A program made the position numbers and the translations under genes. The notes below the pieces were generated by a model. That model saw only the letters and a program-made list of their open reading frames with translations, was not told the origin of the DNA and did no database searches. A DNA stretch of 40,688 nt, taken from NCBI GenBank assembly GCA_013202335.1, contig JABMQR010000268.1, positions 1-40,688 of the forward strand. Reading direction: 5' to 3'. Numbering within the stretch: position 1 is the stretch's first letter; every line of letters starts with the position of its first letter. This stretch comes from Bacteroidota bacterium. GTDB lineage: Bacteria > Spirochaetota > Spirochaetia > JABMQR01. Below, in pieces: positions 8,440 through 16,932 of the stretch.

Positions 8440-8659
8440 TTTTCTGCATAACACTCTCTCCACGAACTCTGGAGTTCGTTACCAGAGCTACGCCAATTTG
8501 TGCAAATCCGAGAGACTCATTTAAATCAACTTCTGCTGTGGAAACATAAAATTTATTGCGGATTCTCTGTTTTAGAGAATTAACAATTCTTCTTTTCTCT
8601 TTTAAAGAAACAATTCCTTCAGGAAGTTTTACAATAACCTGTAACATAGCTACGATCAT
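8363..8659 (-). CDS. DUF503 family protein (YlxP-like)
   Basis: This is a 98-residue protein of the DUF503 family, recognised by the block SLKEKRRIVNSLKQRIRNKF followed by VSTAEVDLNESLGFAQIGVALV. Family members have a ferredoxin-like alpha/beta fold. The Bacillus gene ylxP sits beside infB and rbfA, which hints at a ribosome-related role that is not proven. The start at 8659 (MIVAMLQV) agrees with the usual N-terminus, although an ATG at 8647 is also possible. Its last 77 bases lie inside the 3' end of the TtcA-like gene on the other strand. Both frames show family conservation there, so the overlap is real. Confidence 0.88.
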   Translation of the reverse strand: MIVAMLQVIVKLPEGIVSLKEKRRIVNSLKQRIRNKFYVSTAEVDLNESLGFAQIGVALVTNSRVRGESVMQKIILFLENENSVDLYEAETRLEEFGN

Positions 8660-8735
8660 ATTGTTAGTATATATGAGATCCTGCTTATGTACAGATAGAT
8701 TTTACATCAAAAGAGTTGTCTGAACTTTTTTTAAT

Positions 8736-8764
8736 TTTACTTTTACTATGTTATTTTGTATAAT
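8736..8764 (+). promoter_or_regulatory. Probable sigma-70 promoter of the first outer-membrane protein
   Basis: A perfect -10 hexamer TATAAT lies at 8759-8764, with a weak -35 TTTACT (four of six) at 8736-8741 and a 17-base spacer. The expected start point, near 8771, leaves a very short leader holding the AGGGAG ribosome binding site before the ATG at 8784. Confidence 0.55.
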
Positions 8765-8783
8765 AACTGATAGGGAGACTGTT

Positions 8784-10136
8784 ATGAAAAAAATTCTATT
8801 AATGCTTTTTATTGGATTATTGGTTATATCTCCGGCAATTGCTGAAGGTTTTAACTTTGATCTTGATCTGGGTTTTGAGTACCTTGATGTTGATGGTGAA
8901 CCTCTATACGGGTTAAATTTACAGCCCGATATTTCAATTGGAAATTTTGGAATTGGACTTAAGGGATCTGTCTATTTTCAGCTTGATGTCGGCGGCGATC
9001 CGATGATAAATTTGGTTCTGGATAACTGGATTCCGGAATTTGTGGAGGGTGATGACCTCCTTGGCAATATCCAAACTGCAGCAAGTCTGTATTTACCCAT
9101 TATTACATACGTACGATATGGGTATAAAGGCGATCCTCTTCATCTGAAACTTGGACAAATCGAGAATGTTACTCTGGGAACAGGAATGTTTTTTAACCAG
9201 TACAGCAACACTTCACTCTCAGACACTACCTTAATTGGCGCTGTTTTGGATGTAGACGGCAGGCTTTTCAACTTTCCCTATATCGGTTTTGAAGCCCTAA
9301 CCGGAAACCTATCCCAATTTGATACTATCGGAGGTCGGCTATATGTAAGGCCACTGGCATTTGTAGACTTCCCGGTTATCAAGGATATCCAAATTGCAGG
9401 ATCCTTTGCTGTTGATTCTATGCCGGGACTGTATGATGATACCTTTGCACCGAATATGGTTAGCATGTATGGAGCTGATATAATCATTCCTATCCTTACC
9501 ATGCCTCAAGCAGCTTTAAAAATATTTGGAGATATTGGTGTGCAGCCCTCACCTATAATTGAGGAAGATGTTGCAATAGGATATCGAGTAGGTTTTAATG
9601 GACAGCTTTTTAATCTTCTTAAACTTAAAGCAGATCTTACGTTTCCATCAAATGGATTTAGACCGGGATATTTTAATGCTTCCTACGATAGAGATAAGAA
9701 AGCCATTTACCAATCTACGGGTATTTATGAATCTAGCAGCCTGATTCTGGATAACAATCTTCTCCATGGTGGTGTAGGATTTAATCTGTTTAATGATGGA
9801 ATTGTCTTCGATCTTGATCTTTATTCAGAAGTTACTTTGATAGATAGTGTGGTTGGAATAGTAGATCCATCGTTAACTGCACGCATATCAACAGGAGAGA
9901 ATCTTATTGGTTTGTTCTTCTTTGACGCTGTTTATAAAAAAAATGTTTTGGATGATGAAAGTGTAGAAGCTTTTCTTACAGATATTATTAACCTGAAAAA
10001 TTCTGAAATTCGTGCAAATGTAAGTATTAAATACAGCATCTTTCTTATTGAATCAGGTTATGTTATTGCATTTGATGAATTAGGTGTTATGCAGGAACCT
10101 GAAGTTACTATTGGTGGAACAATAAATCTTTTTTAA
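8784..10136 (+). CDS. Outer-membrane beta-barrel protein
   Basis: The predicted product has 450 residues with a signal peptide MKKILLMLFIGLLVISPAIA cleaved before EGF. The mature chain is made of alternating amphipathic strands with aromatic girdles, glycine-rich turns and a terminal phenylalanine (TIGGTINLF), as in outer-membrane barrels. An AGGGAG site sits just before the ATG at 8784; the longer frame to 8748 would bury the signal peptide. Blocks such as NFGIGLKGSVYFQ, PYIGFEALTGNLSQF and GADIIIPIL recur in related form in the C-terminal part of the next gene, so the two are paralogues. It may act as a porin or adhesin, but no named family was recognised. A hairpin terminator follows the stop. 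Confidence 0.8.
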   Translation: MKKILLMLFIGLLVISPAIAEGFNFDLDLGFEYLDVDGEPLYGLNLQPDISIGNFGIGLKGSVYFQLDVGGDPMINLVLDNWIPEFVEGDDLLGNIQTAASLYLPIITYVRYGYKGDPLHLKLGQIENVTLGTGMFFNQYSNTSLSDTTLIGAVLDVDGRLFNFPYIGFEALTGNLSQFDTIGGRLYVRPLAFVDFPVIKDIQIAGSFAVDSMPGLYDDTFAPNMVSMYGADIIIPILTMPQAALKIFGDIGVQPSPIIEEDVAIGYRVGFNGQLFNLLKLKADLTFPSNGFRPGYFNASYDRDKKAIYQSTGIYESSSLILDNNLLHGGVGFNLFNDGIVFDLDLYSEVTLIDSVVGIVDPSLTARISTGENLIGLFFFDAVYKKNVLDDESVEAFLTDIINLKNSEIRANVSIKYSIFLIESGYVIAFDELGVMQEPEVTIGGTINLF

Positions 10137-10142
10137 AAAGTG

Positions 10143-10170
10143 AGGCAATTTTCTAGAAAATTGCCTTTTT
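10143..10170 (+). terminator. Rho-independent terminator after the first barrel gene
   Basis: The arms AGGCAATTTT (10143-10152) and AAAATTGCCT (10157-10166) pair perfectly over a CTAG loop and are followed by a T run, seven bases after the stop codon. Confidence 0.92.
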
Positions 10171-10185
10171 AAGATTTATGATAGT

Positions 10186-10214
10186 TTCATAAAACACAAA
10201 GCCTATGCTAATAT
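10186..10214 (+). promoter_or_regulatory. Probable extended -10 promoter of the FecR-like/barrel gene
   Basis: TGCTAATAT at 10206-10214 is an extended -10 element (TGn followed by TAATAT), with a weak -35 TTCATA at 10186-10191 and a 17-base spacer. Transcription would begin near 10221, just ahead of a strong hairpin. Confidence 0.55.
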
Positions 10215-10225
10215 AGAGTTTATTT

Positions 10226-10248
10226 GACCCGGGATACAGTCCCGGGTC
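10226..10248 (+). promoter_or_regulatory. GC-rich 5' leader hairpin
   Basis: A 9-bp perfect stem, GACCCGGGA (10226-10234) with TCCCGGGTC (10240-10248) around a 5-base loop, stands out in this A/T-rich DNA. It would lie at the extreme 5' end of the transcript and 38 bases before the ATG. It has no T run, so it looks like an mRNA-stabilising or regulatory hairpin rather than a terminator. Confidence 0.6.
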
Positions 10249-10285
10249 TTACTCATGAAAACTCATTACGGAGATTGTACTAAAT

Positions 10286-13195
10286 ATGTTGAAAAAACTG
10301 GTGTATATTTTATTGGTGAGTTTTCTGCTAATTCCTGCATTCGGAGCAGGATTTCTTTTTGCAGAAGAGCCAAACCAAAGCAAAATGATACTCTCCGTTG
10401 AGTTTGCTGCTGACGATTTCGAGGCGCTACGCCTTTTTAATGAAAAAGGTTCCCTGATTCCAGATCCTGCACATGTATCAGGAATTCAGGCTGGATGGAT
10501 AATACAGACAGAAAACACTGGAGTAGAACTCTATTCTAAAGGTACAGGAACATTATACCTATCACCTTCAACACTAATATCAGTTGATTTGATTACTGAA
10601 AAAAAAGCAGAATTTTTTTTATTAAAGGGGAAATTGAGATTTGTATCTGAATCAGATAATTTCCCGGTTTATATAAGTACACCAGCTGCTGATTACACTA
10701 TAAGTACTCCTGGTGAATACATACTTCTTTCAGAAAATACTGAAAATTTTTATGTTCTTGAAGGAAAAGCTGATGTATTCAATCGAATCACTCAGCAAAG
10801 CAGTACTATAGAAGCTATGGTGACATATGAATCCTTAAACCGAAAAGAACCGGAAAAAAGTTTTGTAGAAAGTACTGCAGAACTTTTACAGGAAACGCTT
10901 CCTCTTCAATATTTCACTACAGCTGTTAACGCTGTTGTTATTCCGGAACCAACTCCTGAACAGGAAGAGGCTGATGTTGAAGAGATTGAATTAGAACCGG
11001 TAATAATAGCAGCAGTTATTGATGAAGATATTACTGCTAATGTTCCTGATGAAAATGTTTTAGCTGCTGATGCATTTGTAGAATCACCTGCTGACGAGGA
11101 ACCGGCAGCACCCATAGAGGAAGAGCCTATTGAAGTTATTGCAGTCCCTTCAACACCGGAAATAGTAACTGCAGAACTTATTGTAGTTCCCGAAGAAGAA
11201 TCTGGATCCGAACCAAATATCATAGAAATTGCTGTAGCGGAACCTGAAATTGATCCGGAACCTGAATTTGCACCAGTAATCATTGAAATACTACCCCCAA
11301 CTCCCGAACCCGATCTCGTTGAAGCACTGGTTGAGGACCCTATTATTGAACCTGAATCAGAATCATTACCATTTGTCGAAGAAGAGATTGTTCCAATTAT
11401 CGTACCTGATAAATTTCCAGGGAGCATAGATTCATTAATGCCGGAACCTAAACCCCAACTTGAAGAAATTTTGCTTCCTGAAGATGAGATAATTGAACAG
11501 GATGATTTTCCTGAACCAATTATTATTATTATTGCTGAATTGGATAGCGTAGAAGAGGTGACAGAACCTCTGGAAACACCACCAGTTGAACCTGAAACAG
11601 AAACTTTCATCGAGGAACCAATAATTATTATTGCTGAGGATATTCCTGAGACTGCTGAAGTATCTGAAGATTTAACTCCTGATTCTGAAGTTGAAATAAT
11701 TGTTGATGAACCAATAGTTGTTGCATCTGAAGCAACCAAAACAGAAGAAGCCGTTGAAAAACCAGAACAGCCTCTAATCATTATGGCAGAACCGGTACCA
11801 ATAGTTACAACAAGTTATGAACCAGAAGCTGCTGATGGAGCCGTAGATAATGTTTTAACTGCCGGAGTTACTCTGGGGGCAAGTTCAATACATACTGATC
11901 AATCTACTGTATATAAAAGTTCATATTTGAAAACTGTTGCAGAACCATGGATTAATTACAACAATTTTTCCATTGGATTACATATTCCTCTGATTTTTGA
12001 AGATTACCCGCTCTCAATAGCGAACTGGTATTTACCGAGAGGGAATAATCCGTATGATTTTGGAACAGGATACAGTTCACTTGCCTCATTTGAGGCAATA
12101 CGTGATTTGTCTCTGGATATCTTATCACTGATCGGATATGCAAACTATCGATCTTCCACCGGATCATTTTTGCTGAATGCAGACGATCACACGATGCTCT
12201 CAATGGGAACCGGGGCATTAGTCTCCGGACTTGATCCGATGATCGACAATCCTTTCATTCGACGTGTTGGTTTTAAGAACACCCTGACAACCCCCTACTT
12301 TGATTATGAGCTGCTGATAAACGACATAACTCATGCTGAACTTTTTGGCCTGCGTCTTGCCGCAAAACCCATGGGACAATCTTTTCCTATGGAAATCGGA
12401 CTCTATGCACTCTCTGATGTTTCTCTCTCCCCCAACAAGTTCATCATTGTTCCGGGTATTGATATTATTATACCGCTTGCCTACAGTGAAGCATTATCGC
12501 TCAATGTCTATACTGACTTCTCTCTCCTGATGCTTGCAGATGAAACAGGACTCAACACTGATACATTATTTACAGACGGCTTTCTGGCAGTACTGGGAGC
12601 CAGAGGAAAAACAGGAAATTTCTCGTTTGCACTTTCAGGAGCATACCAGAATGCTCTGTTAACACAAGGTCTGTTTAGTACAGATTATTCCTGGCGTCGT
12701 GCCGGGATAATAGCTGCATTATTTGATGATGAAGCCTATACGCTGGGCGGTCCATGGGCAATTACTGCTGAAATCGGTTATGACTGGGGAATCTTTGATG
12801 CACAGATGAGCTACCAGTTCAATTTTGATGAAAACTTCGGCGTGAGCAGTTGGGATGAAAACCGTGATGAAATTAGTTTCTCAGCCGTACTTGATACTGA
12901 ACCGGTAACGGTAGAGTTAGGCCTTAGACAGAGGGGATTTGCAAGCTCTTTTTCACCCTCCGGTCCCGCTACTCTGCAGGAATTTCTCTTTAATGAACGA
13001 ACACAGCTGTTTGCCGGTGCATCCTATACAAACGGCAGCGTGACTGTGACTGCAGAACTCTCGGGATCCGCACAGTATCAGGATACTGAATCCTCTACAG
13101 AATTGAACAATATTGATGATCTTGAATCAGATATTAGCGGTGCTCTCGTTATTTCGCCTACTCTCTCTATCGGTACTAAAATTAAAATGTTTTAA
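10286..13195 (+). CDS. FecR-like domain + Glu/Pro/Ile linker + C-terminal outer-membrane barrel
   Basis: The predicted product has 969 residues in four parts. Residues 1-26 are a signal peptide ending LFA. Residues ~30-175 form a FecR-like beta domain with GVELYSKGTGTLYLSP, a FFLLKGKLRF block and a PVYISTPAADYTISTPGEY block, the hallmark of periplasmic FecR sensor repeats. Residues ~217-525 are a low-complexity linker rich in Glu, Pro, Val and Ile, with recurring EPIIIIAE-like units. Residues ~525-969 are a beta-barrel with final phenylalanine (KIKMF), related to the preceding gene. A fair GGAG site precedes the ATG, and mutL follows after 11 bases. The linker may span the periplasm or bind peptidoglycan, but that is inference. 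No FecI sigma factor or TonB receptor is nearby. Confidence 0.78.
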   Translation: MLKKLVYILLVSFLLIPAFGAGFLFAEEPNQSKMILSVEFAADDFEALRLFNEKGSLIPDPAHVSGIQAGWIIQTENTGVELYSKGTGTLYLSPSTLISVDLITEKKAEFFLLKGKLRFVSESDNFPVYISTPAADYTISTPGEYILLSENTENFYVLEGKADVFNRITQQSSTIEAMVTYESLNRKEPEKSFVESTAELLQETLPLQYFTTAVNAVVIPEPTPEQEEADVEEIELEPVIIAAVIDEDITANVPDENVLAADAFVESPADEEPAAPIEEEPIEVIAVPSTPEIVTAELIVVPEEESGSEPNIIEIAVAEPEIDPEPEFAPVIIEILPPTPEPDLVEALVEDPIIEPESESLPFVEEEIVPIIVPDKFPGSIDSLMPEPKPQLEEILLPEDEIIEQDDFPEPIIIIIAELDSVEEVTEPLETPPVEPETETFIEEPIIIIAEDIPETAEVSEDLTPDSEVEIIVDEPIVVASEATKTEEAVEKPEQPLIIMAEPVPIVTTSYEPEAADGAVDNVLTAGVTLGASSIHTDQSTVYKSSYLKTVAEPWINYNNFSIGLHIPLIFEDYPLSIANWYLPRGNNPYDFGTGYSSLASFEAIRDLSLDILSLIGYANYRSSTGSFLLNADDHTMLSMGTGALVSGLDPMIDNPFIRRVGFKNTLTTPYFDYELLINDITHAELFGLRLAAKPMGQSFPMEIGLYALSDVSLSPNKFIIVPGIDIIIPLAYSEALSLNVYTDFSLLMLADETGLNTDTLFTDGFLAVLGARGKTGNFSFALSGAYQNALLTQGLFSTDYSWRRAGIIAALFDDEAYTLGGPWAITAEIGYDWGIFDAQMSYQFNFDENFGVSSWDENRDEISFSAVLDTEPVTVELGLRQRGFASSFSPSGPATLQEFLFNERTQLFAGASYTNGSVTVTAELSGSAQYQDTESSTELNNIDDLESDISGALVISPTLSIGTKIKMF

Positions 13196-13206
13196 CCAGG
13201 AAGCTT

Positions 13207-14979
13207 ATGCAAAAAATTAAGTCAATTCAGGTTCTCAATAATTCGGTTGCACAGCGAATTGCCGCAGGTGAAGTAATTGATCGACCTGAATCGGTAATTC
13301 GCGAATTACTCGATAATGCAATAGATGCAAAATCTTCAGCAATTGATGTATACATACAAAATGGAGGAATAGAAGAAATAAGAGTAATGGATGATGGTTC
13401 CGGTATGAATCCATCAGATTTACGTATCTGCTGCAGTTCTCATGCTACTTCGAAAATTTCAAAAGTAGAAGATTTATATAAATTATCAACACTTGGTTTT
13501 CGTGGAGAAGCTTTATATAGTATTTCGGCATGTACCAAACTTACTATCATCAGCAAGCAGAATGATAATATTCCCTACACTCTTTCCATTCAGGAAGGAG
13601 TTCAGGAAGGTCCGGATCCCGGCGGCAGTACAAAAGGGACAACCATCATTGCAAAAGATATTTTCTACTCAATACCCGGAAGAAGAAAATTCCTAAAACG
13701 CCCACAGGCTGAAGGTACAGCCTGCAGGAAAACGTTTCTAAATAAAGCCCTTCCCTTTCCTGAAATTGCATTTAGATTTTTTACAAATGGTAAATTAAGG
13801 CATAATCTTCCGGTATCTGATCAACTTCAGCGTATCCTACAGGCATATCAGGAAACAATCCATGAAAATTTTATGGGGACGACTGAGATGACAGCTGGCG
13901 ATTTTTCCATTAAAGCCGTCTGCAGTACTCCTGATGTTTTCAGGACTGACAGGTCGTATATTCAAATATACATTAATAAAAGAAGAATACACGAATTCTC
14001 ACTTCTTCAGGCAGTCACCTATGGATACAACGACTACTTGCCCGGCGGAAGTTTTCCCTACTGCTTTTTATTCATAACCATAAATCCTGAACTGGTAGAT
14101 TTCAATATTCATCCTGCAAAGCGTGAAGCAAAAATCAGAAATATAACAGAAATACACCATGAAACAGTTCAAATGATTAAATCCTGGTTATTCAAGGCAA
14201 CAGCAAAACAAATACATACAACAAAGATAACAAGTAATGCTGCCCCTACATTAAACTTTACTGATTTCAGCAGCCCTGCCCCCCGCTCATCTCATGGTCA
14301 TGGCAGGAAAAAATTTCCACAAACACAAAAAAACACAAAAAAAGCCTATGAAGAGGCAGTAACATCGTGGCTGCAGGAAGCAGCGGAAAAAAAATCGGAT
14401 CTCGTAAAAAACCCTGTAAAGAATCAAGCAGATGATAAACTTAACTTCATTTACAGAGGACAAGTGTTCAATTTATTTCTTATAGCTGAAACCGGTAATT
14501 CTATTTTACTTATTGATCAACATGCAGCACATGAAAGAATTATCTATGAAGAACTTATAAATAATTCTACATCGCAAAAACTACTTATTCCATATATCTT
14601 TGAGCCTGAAAAAGAGATCGAAACTTTCCTGCTTGCACACACAGAGATTTACAGCAGCATCGGAATTGAGATAAAACAGAAATCCATAGGACTTTGGGAA
14701 CTTCTGTCACTTCCTGCTGTATGTAAAACAATTCAAAATGATATTCTTGATTTTATCATGAATTCCGCAGGAAACTCTCAAGAGATAGAGAAAAAGCTCT
14801 ATGCGATGATTTCCTGCAGAGCTGCCGTGAAAGATGGTGATGTTTTAGACCCTGTTACTGCATCAAATTTGATACAGAAAGCTCTTAAACTTAAAATTCA
14901 AAGATGTCCTCACGGTCGTCCATTATGGAAAGAAATAACAAGAGATCAACTGTTTAGAGATGTTGAAAGAATCTTATAA
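13207..14979 (+). CDS. mutL: DNA mismatch repair protein MutL (endonuclease type)
   Basis: MutL couples mismatch recognition by MutS to strand removal. The N-terminal GHKL ATPase is intact: ELLDNAIDA (residues 33-41), DDGSGM, SSHATSKI and TLGFRGEALYSI. After a lysine-rich linker, the C-terminal dimerisation domain keeps the metal-binding endonuclease motif, DQHA-x2-E-x4-E from residue 437, plus the later CRAAVK and CPHGRPLW motifs, so this MutL should nick DNA itself. This fits bacteria without MutH. The length, 590, is normal. An AGGA site precedes the ATG. The start lies 11 bases after the barrel gene, so they are likely co-transcribed. The linker DNA holds three A7-A8 runs. The last six bases overlap the lipoprotein gene on the other strand. 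Confidence 0.97.
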   Translation: MQKIKSIQVLNNSVAQRIAAGEVIDRPESVIRELLDNAIDAKSSAIDVYIQNGGIEEIRVMDDGSGMNPSDLRICCSSHATSKISKVEDLYKLSTLGFRGEALYSISACTKLTIISKQNDNIPYTLSIQEGVQEGPDPGGSTKGTTIIAKDIFYSIPGRRKFLKRPQAEGTACRKTFLNKALPFPEIAFRFFTNGKLRHNLPVSDQLQRILQAYQETIHENFMGTTEMTAGDFSIKAVCSTPDVFRTDRSYIQIYINKRRIHEFSLLQAVTYGYNDYLPGGSFPYCFLFITINPELVDFNIHPAKREAKIRNITEIHHETVQMIKSWLFKATAKQIHTTKITSNAAPTLNFTDFSSPAPRSSHGHGRKKFPQTQKNTKKAYEEAVTSWLQEAAEKKSDLVKNPVKNQADDKLNFIYRGQVFNLFLIAETGNSILLIDQHAAHERIIYEELINNSTSQKLLIPYIFEPEKEIETFLLAHTEIYSSIGIEIKQKSIGLWELLSLPAVCKTIQNDILDFIMNSAGNSQEIEKKLYAMISCRAAVKDGDVLDPVTASNLIQKALKLKIQRCPHGRPLWKEITRDQLFRDVERIL

Positions 14980-15684
14980 ATAAACAGGTCCTGTTATGAG
15001 TTCAGCACCAATGGTATGATTAAAAACTGAAATCTCAATGTGACTATACTCTTTTAACAGGGCATAAGTGCTTGAATCTGGTTCAATTATAGAGTTATCA
15101 AGATAGAAAGCATCAATATAGTTTCCGGATGAATCGTACCTTCTTATAAGATAACTTTCCCCTCCTGAAAACACAAACGAATCATCTTCATTTTGAGTCA
15201 CTGAAGGAAACCACTTTTCAGGATGATTTATTACTCCGGAAAAAAGTTCTGTTCGCGGTAAAGTAATTATAGACTCAGCGCGACTCCCCTGCCCTGTAAT
15301 AATCTCAATTACATAATCACCTTCGGGAAAATCTACTCCTTTAGGTTGTGAAACAGCGTTTGTTCCAATAAAAGTTCTGGCATCAACATCCAGTATCTGT
15401 AGTTTCCCGGATTCAATTTCCCAGGTAAATGAAGAGGTCTCTGTAAAAATTCTCAGTTCCTGAACAGCTTCTGCAATGTCACGATTTTCAACTTCCAGAT
15501 GCACAGCAAGATACTGCTGCGGTACACTATCTGCAGGATTAAAGACAAACCTGATTCTTGATTCTACACTGAGAATTTCGGGAGTTTCCTGTGTACAGGA
15601 AGGTAATGAAATTACAAAAATCAATAAAATTAATACAACGTTCAGAGTATGAAAATATTTTTTTCGCTGCAGAAATTTGCTCAA
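14974..15684 (-). CDS. Predicted lipoprotein, unknown function
   Basis: The predicted product has 236 residues, with a basic N-terminus, a hydrophobic helix and a lipobox LPSC at about residues 27-30, so it should be lipid-anchored at cysteine 30 in the periplasm. The mature chain is beta-rich with no helices evident. No named family is recognised, although AVHLEVENRDIAEAVQELRIF resembles an immunoglobulin-like strand pair. It starts five bases after the acyltransferase gene and overlaps the mutL 3' end by six bases on the opposite strand. The two minus-strand genes are probably one transcript, which suggests an envelope role. Confidence 0.78.
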   Translation of the reverse strand: MSKFLQRKKYFHTLNVVLILLIFVISLPSCTQETPEILSVESRIRFVFNPADSVPQQYLAVHLEVENRDIAEAVQELRIFTETSSFTWEIESGKLQILDVDARTFIGTNAVSQPKGVDFPEGDYVIEIITGQGSRAESIITLPRTELFSGVINHPEKWFPSVTQNEDDSFVFSGGESYLIRRYDSSGNYIDAFYLDNSIIEPDSSTYALLKEYSHIEISVFNHTIGAELITGPVYL

Positions 15685-15689
15685 AAATG

Positions 15690-16835
15690 TTACCCTCTAT
15701 CTTCCAATGCTCCTAATTGCATCCGTACCGGATTTGCATATGAATTCAGCACCATCTGAATTAAATCATCAGATAATCCTTTATATCGGGAAATAAAACT
15801 TTTCTTTTCAGATTTTGAGTATTTATCTGAAAACTTTCCGGTAGAATCCAGTATATCATAAGCTATATAATTGGAGGTCCAAAGCTTATATCCAAGATGA
15901 ATTTGTCTGTCTATCTCATTTGCAACTTCAATATGATCCGAATAATTAACTCCAAGTGGTTTTCCAATGTGAAGATGTACCATACCTTTATATCTTTTTA
16001 AGCCTTTAAGTATCTGGATTAAATCTTCATATTTCTTCTTTTTATAAGCACCTTTAAGACTCTTTTTAAGTAATTCCCGACCTTTATTTATATCGCAGGG
16101 ATCAAACTCGTAAGAGATCGCAACAGGAACAATCCTGCATTTAGCTAAAAGCGTTTTCAAGTCCATTCCGTTTTCTTTCTGGGACATATGAAGCATCTTA
16201 ACTATTGAGGGACTGGTTATATCCATACCGTCTTTCGCTCTGCCGCTTTTCTGGGCAACCCACATTGAACGGTTGTTTTTTGTAATTGTATTCACAAAAT
16301 AAGCTGAAAGCCTTTTAGACTCATGAAATTTATCACGTAAAGAGAGACTCCGCTTAACTGTTACAGCTCCATTTAATTTAAATAAGTCAGTTGCCAATTG
16401 GTTTATCAGGAGATTGTCACCAACAGCAATTTCAGCATATTTATAACCTTGTCTGCCAAGGGTGAAATTTAGAAGAGCGCAGTCCAGGACAATATCCCGG
16501 TGATTACTGAAATAAAGATATGCCCCATCTTTTTCCAGATTATCCAATCCATCCCAGGTAAAAATTTTCATAGAGTTTTCTATAATTGGATCCAGTACAA
16601 AATCAGACGTAATTTTCTCTTGAAAATCTTTAATTGAGTTCACTGTGTCCATAACCGGATATAATTCATTTTTAAGTTGAGAACGTTTTACCGGAGTTAA
16701 AAACCGCCACATTTGTAAGGTGATTTCACCCAGACTTTCCAGAAAGGCTTTGTTTTGTTTAAGTCTTTCGACAGCTTCCCGGACTTGTTTCCCTGAATAA
16801 GGTGCTATATCTGCATAATCATCCTGAATTTTCAT
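15690..16835 (-). CDS. PlsC-like acyltransferase, spirochaete/Bacteroidetes type
   Basis: This is a 381-residue protein with a glycerolphosphate-acyltransferase-type core. The catalytic H-x4-D motif appears as SNHRDIVLD at about residues 111-119. A second block, MWVAQKSGRAKDG, holds the usual phosphate-binding segment, and a PVAISYEFDPCD segment follows. Such enzymes transfer a fatty acyl chain to a glycerol phosphate or lysophospholipid at the inner face of the membrane. No transmembrane helix is obvious, so it is probably membrane-associated. An AAGAAGG site lies just before the ATG. It is followed by the lipoprotein gene after five bases. The acceptor lipid is not known. Confidence 0.82.
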   Translation of the reverse strand: MKIQDDYADIAPYSGKQVREAVERLKQNKAFLESLGEITLQMWRFLTPVKRSQLKNELYPVMDTVNSIKDFQEKITSDFVLDPIIENSMKIFTWDGLDNLEKDGAYLYFSNHRDIVLDCALLNFTLGRQGYKYAEIAVGDNLLINQLATDLFKLNGAVTVKRSLSLRDKFHESKRLSAYFVNTITKNNRSMWVAQKSGRAKDGMDITSPSIVKMLHMSQKENGMDLKTLLAKCRIVPVAISYEFDPCDINKGRELLKKSLKGAYKKKKYEDLIQILKGLKRYKGMVHLHIGKPLGVNYSDHIEVANEIDRQIHLGYKLWTSNYIAYDILDSTGKFSDKYSKSEKKSFISRYKGLSDDLIQMVLNSYANPVRMQLGALEDRG

Positions 16836-16932
16836 GATACCTTCTTGTTATGGGATAATACCCAATTCAATTTTATAGGTCTTTTACAATATGAGCATTT
16901 CTTGTAATTGCCTATGTAACAACCAAATAAAA

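Noticed and set aside
10906..11781. A 291-codon Ser/Gly/Thr-rich frame on the minus strand inside the FecR/barrel gene
   Set aside because: It is the mirror of the Glu/Pro/Ile linker. The codon pattern of the plus strand forces an open complementary frame, and the product has no family character or ribosome binding site.
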